This document shows positions 59,979 to 64,000 of a DNA stretch of 64,000 bases, one piece after another (the stretch's first letter is position 1; each line of letters opens with the position of its first letter). The translations under genes and the position numbers were made by a program. The stretch spans positions 1,934,165-1,998,164 of the forward strand of contig NZ_CP061316.1 in NCBI RefSeq assembly GCF_018688335.1. The letters are read 5' to 3'. The notes beneath the pieces were generated by a model, which was given only the letters and a program-made list of their open reading frames with translations, did no database searches and had not been told where the DNA came from. Origin of the DNA: Polynucleobacter sp. AP-Jannik-300A-C4. Its GTDB lineage: Bacteria; Pseudomonadota; Gammaproteobacteria; Burkholderiales; Burkholderiaceae.

Positions 59979-61370
59979 TTACTTGCCAATGCAAAACTGG
60001 CTAAAAATCTTGCCCAAAAGATCATCTGGAAGCAGTTTTCCAGTGATGTGTCCAAGCTGATCTTGTGCTAAACGGAGCTCTTCTGCAAATAACTCCAGCG
60101 ATATGTTGCCATCTGCGGCGAATTGTTGAGATTTATCCAAATGGGTCGCTGCCCTATCCAGACAATCAAGGTGTCTTCTACGGGCCACAATGGCGCCCTC
60201 TTGAGAGCCGCCCCAACCAACCGATTCTAGGATTTTTTGTTTTAGAGTCTCAACCCCGTCGCCAGTCTTGGCCGAAATAAGTAGGGATGGACCTTCACTT
60301 TGGTAGGATGCTTCATTAGGAAGCAAGTCAGACTTATTAATGATCTCTAAAACGGGGCACTTTGGTGGGAGGGCCTTCAATATTTGAGCTTTTAAGTCCA
60401 AAACCGCCGCGCCATCGATCGCATTAATTGAATTTGGATCTTGCAGAAAAATAACTAGGTCTGCGGCTTGTATTGCCTCCCAAGATCGTTCAATTCCCTT
60501 TGCCTCAACTAGATCGCTGGTCTCGCGAAGACCGGCTGTATCAATAATGTGCATTGGAATACCACTTATGGTGATGCTTTCCTTAACGCGATCCCTTGTG
60601 GTTCCCGCGATAGGAGTAACAATTGCAACCTCTTCGCCAGCCAAGCGATTAAGAAGTGAGCTCTTTCCAACGTTAGGGGCGCCAGCCAAAACCAGCTGAA
60701 TACCGTCGCGCAAAATCTTGCCCTGTTTTGCACCCTCTCTCAGCTTATGCAACTTTTCCATCACCGCGCTGAGGCGCTGGCGAGCTTGGGCATTCTCCAA
60801 AAATTCAATCTCTTCTTCAGGAAAGTCCAGAGTGGACTCAACCAAAATGCGTAATTGGGTAATTTCTTCAATCAAGCTATTAATGTCGTTTGAGAAGACC
60901 CCTTGCAATGAGCGCGCCGCCCCACGAACTGCTGCCTCACTTTGAGCATCAATTAAATCTGCGATAGCCTCTGCTTGAGCTAAATCGATTTTGTTATTGA
61001 GATACGCGCGTAAGGAAAATTCGCCCGGCTCTGCAATAACCAAACCCTGATCTTCTCCAAGCTCGAGACACCGCTTCATGACCAACTCTAAAAGCTGGGG
61101 TCCTCCGTGGCATTGCAGCTCCAGGACATCTTCACCGGTAAAGGAGGCGGGGGCAGCAAAGTAAATTGCAATCAGCTGGTCAATCGTCTCGCCGCGCGCA
61201 TCACGAAGGGTAAGGAGATTGGTTTGACGCGGCGTAAGCGCCTTGTGAAAAAGAGCTTCGGCTATTGGCAAAAGCTGTGGGCCGCTAATACGAATAACGC
61301 CAACCCCAGCCTTGCCCGGCGCAGTGGCAACCGCAATGATGGGCAGCTTTCTCGTCATCATTGCAGGCAC
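59979..61370 (-). CDS. mnmE: tRNA modification GTPase MnmE
   Basis: This 463-residue protein with an N-terminal formyl-tetrahydrofolate-binding domain (GVGVIRISG), a helical domain and an inserted G domain (GAPNVGKSSLLN, DTAGLRE, NKSD). The last residues CIGK are the conserved catalytic C-terminus. With MnmG it forms the cmnm5 group at U34 of tRNAs. An internal start at MTRKLP is possible. Confidence 0.96.
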   Translation of the reverse strand: MPAMMTRKLPIIAVATAPGKAGVGVIRISGPQLLPIAEALFHKALTPRQTNLLTLRDARGETIDQLIAIYFAAPASFTGEDVLELQCHGGPQLLELVMKRCLELGEDQGLVIAEPGEFSLRAYLNNKIDLAQAEAIADLIDAQSEAAVRGAARSLQGVFSNDINSLIEEITQLRILVESTLDFPEEEIEFLENAQARQRLSAVMEKLHKLREGAKQGKILRDGIQLVLAGAPNVGKSSLLNRLAGEEVAIVTPIAGTTRDRVKESITISGIPMHIIDTAGLRETSDLVEAKGIERSWEAIQAADLVIFLQDPNSINAIDGAAVLDLKAQILKALPPKCPVLEIINKSDLLPNEASYQSEGPSLLISAKTGDGVETLKQKILESVGWGGSQEGAIVARRRHLDCLDRAATHLDKSQQFAADGNISLELFAEELRLAQDQLGHITGKLLPDDLLGKIFSQFCIGK

Positions 61371-61400
61371 CCTTTGTTTATTTGTTATCGGCCAAAGACT

Positions 61401-63080
61401 TTAAGCCGGCTTTTTTCCAAACATTTGATTGATTTGCCACTGCTGAGCAATTGATAGTAAGTTGTTCACCACCCAATACAAGACCAAGCCTGCTGGGAAG
61501 AAGAAGAACATTACAGAGAATACAAGCGGCATATACATCATCACCTTAGCCTGAATTGGATCTGGTGGCGTTGGGTTCAGCTTGGTTTGCACAAACATGG
61601 AGGCAGCCATAATGATTGGCAAAATGTAGTATGGGTCTGGAACTGATAAATCATGAATCCACCCAATCCATGGGGCGTTGCGCATTTCTACTGAAGATAA
61701 TAGAACCCAGTACAAGGCAATAAATACTGGAATCTGAATCACCACGGGCAAACAACCACCAAGAGGATTAATTTTTTCCTTGCGGTACATCTCCATCATG
61801 GCTTGATTTAATTTTTGTGGATCACCCTTGTACTGCTCTCTCATGGTGAGTAAGCGTGGTTGCACCTCTTTCATGCGGGCCATAGACTTATAGCTTGCAG
61901 CTGAAAGCGGGAAAAACACCAACTTAATTAAGATGGTCAATAAAATAATTGACCAGCCCCAGTTGCCCACATAAGAATGAATGTTGTCCAAGAGCCAGAA
62001 AATGGGTTTAGCCAAAATGGTTAAGTAGCCGTAATCTTTTAGCAACTCAAAGCCCGGAGCAATTGTTTCCAATACGCGCTCTTCTTGTGGCCCCACAAAT
62101 AGTTTGGCTTTTTCCACAACTGTTGTGCCTGGTGCAACTACGCCCAGTGGTACTTGCATACCGATTCGATAGAGGTTGTTATCAATCTTTCCGGCATAAA
62201 TATCTCGTGCTGCTTTATCGCTAGGAATCCAGGCGCTAGCAAAGTAATGCTGAACCATAGCAATCCAAGCGGGGTCGCCAGCTGGAACCTGTGTAGGAAT
62301 AGTAATTTTGTTTTTATCAATCGCCGTGAACTCCAGCTTGTTGAATTTTTCTTTATCAGTGTATGTGGCGGGACCAGTGAAGGTGCTTGCTGAGAACGCG
62401 CCGTCAAAGGGGCCAATCTTTTGCTCTTGCGAGGCGTCGCGAACAATCTCTGTGTACAGGACTAAGGGTGCTGCGTTTGCATTACTTTGTGTAACACGGT
62501 GTCCAACGTCAACCACATAACTGCCCGCACTTAAGATAAAAGTCTTCTCTAGTTTTACGCCGTTACGCTCGCTTACTAAAACAATGAAGGGGTTCCCTGA
62601 GCCGTCTTTACCAGACTGCGATAACTTAAATGTGCTGGTGTGATTCGGCAAATCCACGTTGCCCAAGGCAATTAAGCCAGAGCGTGCAAAATATTTATGG
62701 TTCGGTGTGTATTGAAACAACTCAACTTGTTTTTTTTCTGGTGTGAGCTGCTTAGGCAGCATTGCATCAATAATGGTGCCGCCGTTTGCACTAATCTCCA
62801 AAATCAATACGTCATTTTTCAACACAAACTTTTCGGCTGTTTCTATTGCACCAGCAACAACCATAGGTGTTTGGTTTGGGGCTGGAATATTTGGATTTTG
62901 TACGGGCGATGGAATATCGATTTTGTTCGCTGATGTCTTATCGGCCACAACGGCAGTATTAACAGGGCTCCCACCAAACATCGATGGCTTTCCTTCATGA
63001 ACTTGCCAGTTGTTGAACAACAAGATGCCCGACATGGAAAAGATTGCCCAAAGAATTGTTTTTTTATAGTCCATTTGCAT
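61401..63080 (-). CDS. yidC: Membrane protein insertase YidC
   Basis: This 559-residue protein has an N-terminal membrane anchor (about 7-24), a large periplasmic domain (about 60-350) and five C-terminal helices with the YidC core (GWSIILLTILIKLVFFPLSAASYKSMARM). The order rpmH-rnpA-yidD-yidC-mnmE is the conserved one. It starts a few bases after the yidD stop. Confidence 0.96.
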   Translation of the reverse strand: MQMDYKKTILWAIFSMSGILLFNNWQVHEGKPSMFGGSPVNTAVVADKTSANKIDIPSPVQNPNIPAPNQTPMVVAGAIETAEKFVLKNDVLILEISANGGTIIDAMLPKQLTPEKKQVELFQYTPNHKYFARSGLIALGNVDLPNHTSTFKLSQSGKDGSGNPFIVLVSERNGVKLEKTFILSAGSYVVDVGHRVTQSNANAAPLVLYTEIVRDASQEQKIGPFDGAFSASTFTGPATYTDKEKFNKLEFTAIDKNKITIPTQVPAGDPAWIAMVQHYFASAWIPSDKAARDIYAGKIDNNLYRIGMQVPLGVVAPGTTVVEKAKLFVGPQEERVLETIAPGFELLKDYGYLTILAKPIFWLLDNIHSYVGNWGWSIILLTILIKLVFFPLSAASYKSMARMKEVQPRLLTMREQYKGDPQKLNQAMMEMYRKEKINPLGGCLPVVIQIPVFIALYWVLLSSVEMRNAPWIGWIHDLSVPDPYYILPIIMAASMFVQTKLNPTPPDPIQAKVMMYMPLVFSVMFFFFPAGLVLYWVVNNLLSIAQQWQINQMFGKKPA

Positions 63081-63084
63081 TCAC

Positions 63085-63324
63085 TTAATGATGATGAGAT
63101 GTTGGTTTTACTGCTGGGTCGTAACCGCCCTGTGACCATGGATTACAGCGCAAAATACGCCATACCGATAGCCCAATACTTTTAAAAAACCCGTAGTTTG
63201 TAAAGCAGTCACATGCGTATTGAGAGCAGGAAGGTGCAAACTTACAATGCATACCAATATAAGGACTAAGCGCTACTTGATAGAGCCGCACAAATTTAAT
63301 GGCTACCTTGTTTATTGGGTGCAC
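63085..63324 (-). CDS. yidD: Membrane protein insertion efficiency factor YidD
   Basis: This 79-residue protein has the family pattern YQVALSPYIGMHCKFAPSCSQYA and RCNPWSQGGYDP. It supports YidC-dependent insertion. Confidence 0.95.
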   Translation of the reverse strand: MHPINKVAIKFVRLYQVALSPYIGMHCKFAPSCSQYACDCFTNYGFFKSIGLSVWRILRCNPWSQGGYDPAVKPTSHHH

Positions 63325-63325
63325 G

Positions 63326-63643
63326 TTAAATTAGCCCCGCAATTTGTGTTCGCAGAATATCTTTTTCTTTGCTTCTGAGTCTGCCGCGGGTTTCGCGACC
63401 AATTGGTTTTTTCAGCTTCACCACAACATCACTGTTGAGGTTTGTAGCTTGAGCGCCCCTGACTAGTTCTCGGATCATGCGCTTTAATTGGTTCCGGTCT
63501 ACTGCGCGTTTGGCTAGTTTTTTAGCCACCGCAATACCTAAATCTGGTTTAGCGCCTTGATCGGAAGATACCAAATACAAACCCCAATACAAACTTGTCT
63601 TGGGGCGTGTTTTTAGTAACTCAGAAATCCTGGCGCTATTCAA
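63326..63643 (-). CDS. rnpA: Ribonuclease P protein component
   Basis: This 105-residue basic protein has the RNR motif in KRAVDRNQLKRMIRE. It assists the RNase P RNA in tRNA 5' maturation. It follows rpmH with eight bases between. Confidence 0.95.
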   Translation of the reverse strand: MNSARISELLKTRPKTSLYWGLYLVSSDQGAKPDLGIAVAKKLAKRAVDRNQLKRMIRELVRGAQATNLNSDVVVKLKKPIGRETRGRLRSKEKDILRTQIAGLI

Positions 63644-63651
63644 CTGCTAAA

Positions 63652-63786
63652 TTAAACGGCCAGACGTTTACGACCTTTAGCACGACGTGCGTTTAATACT
63701 GCGCGTCCGCTCTTGGTTTTCATACGAATACGAAATCCGTGGGTGCGTTTGCGACGTGTTACTGAGGGTTGGTATGTTCTTTTCAT
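63652..63786 (-). CDS. rpmH: Ribosomal protein L34
   Basis: This 44-residue protein starts [18 protein letters not shown] and ends KGRKRLAV, the complete L34. AGGA precedes the start. The typical place is next to oriC/dnaA. Confidence 0.97.
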
Positions 63787-63807
63787 GATTCATCCTGCAA
63801 AACCCAG

Positions 63808-63837
63808 TATTTTCCTTGTTGCCAAGCAAAAGGTCAA
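63808..63837 (-). promoter_or_regulatory. Probable rpmH operon promoter
   Basis: On the minus strand TTGACC (63832-63837) and, 17 to 18 bases on, GAAAAT/AAAATA (63808-63814), a short way before the rpmH start. Confidence 0.5.
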
Positions 63838-63839
63838 CC

Positions 63840-64000
63840 GCTGCGGAAGAATATATAGGTATTTTTCTCTATTTAATTCGTGATAATTTAATAAACCATT
63901 GATTTTTATCGGTTTTCTTTTTTTATTCACAAGTTATCCACAGGTTTTCCACGTTTTTTCAGCTTGTGGATAACTTTATGGGCTGGCTACAATGGATCCT
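63840..64000. other. oriC/dnaA upstream region with two DnaA boxes
   Basis: An AT-rich stretch with two perfect DnaA boxes in opposite orientation: TTATCCACA at 63934-63942 and TGTGGATAA at 63965-63973. dnaA probably begins just right of the window. The position beside rpmH agrees with a replication origin or the dnaA autoregulatory region. Confidence 0.75.

Overview
The window looks like a chromosomal segment of a free-living betaproteobacterium of the family Burkholderiaceae, most likely Polynucleobacter or a close relative. This is inferred from the rpmH-rnpA-yidD-yidC-mnmE block beside the dnaA/oriC region, the def-fmt-htpX-rsmB-ntrYX order, the modest GC content, and a Bug-type solute-binding protein. 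No database search was possible.

The left part (1-9208) is an array of single-gene cassettes ending at an intact tRNA-Phe(GAA) gene on the minus strand (9133-9208). Ten diverged copies of the tRNA 3' part plus its downstream terminator lie at 588, 1519, 1778, 2251, 3311, 4392, 5023, 6543, 7403 and 8407. They separate units of about 0.26 to 1.5 kb. Each unit holds one gene, or one small gene group: DUF1398, LpxL-like acyltransferase, a 50-residue lipoprotein, a small unknown, TonB-like, DapB-like, DinB, a membrane/CopL-like/DUF3147 group, a methyltransferase, an HMA-CDF cation transporter and a GNAT. Most genes run toward the repeat, and in five units the stop codon lies inside it, so the repeat also supplies the terminator. 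The layout resembles an integron cassette array, but its sites derive from a tRNA and not from attC.

To the right of the same tRNA lie two accessory islands. Island 1 (9209 to about 30236) has a Panacea-type toxin-antitoxin pair, small plasmid-like genes, a 188-residue tyrosine recombinase, a 404-residue integrase, a five-gene type III restriction-modification operon with an added SNF2 helicase, a WYL regulator, a MarR/tautomerase pair and a Phd/RelE pair. Island 2 (about 30237 to 42236) has a three-gene ABC export system, diverged copies of three left-array cassette genes in one cluster, a CoA-transferase/acyl-CoA dehydrogenase module with its IclR regulator, and a NYN-domain protein. Each island ends on the right in a 178-bp direct repeat containing the 5' half of tRNA-Phe. 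A second repeat family (palindrome GCGTCCCGTAACTAGACGC and its flanks) occurs next to the integrase and at unit boundaries at 27.1, 35.9 and 41.0 kb.

From 42.3 kb to the end the content is mostly core chromosome: a flavoprotein, an OsmC-YcaO fusion, an NtrYX-like two-component system, DUF4390, rsmB, htpX, fmt, def, a short dprA, DNA topoisomerase III, an MnmC2-like oxidoreductase overlapping it antisense, GTP-dependent pckG, mnmE, yidC, yidD, rnpA and rpmH. The last 200 bases carry two inverted perfect DnaA boxes.

The main candidate for an undescribed system is the tRNA-Phe locus as a two-sided cassette platform: tRNA 3'-derived repeats on the left, and duplicated tRNA 5' halves plus integrase-linked palindromes on the right.
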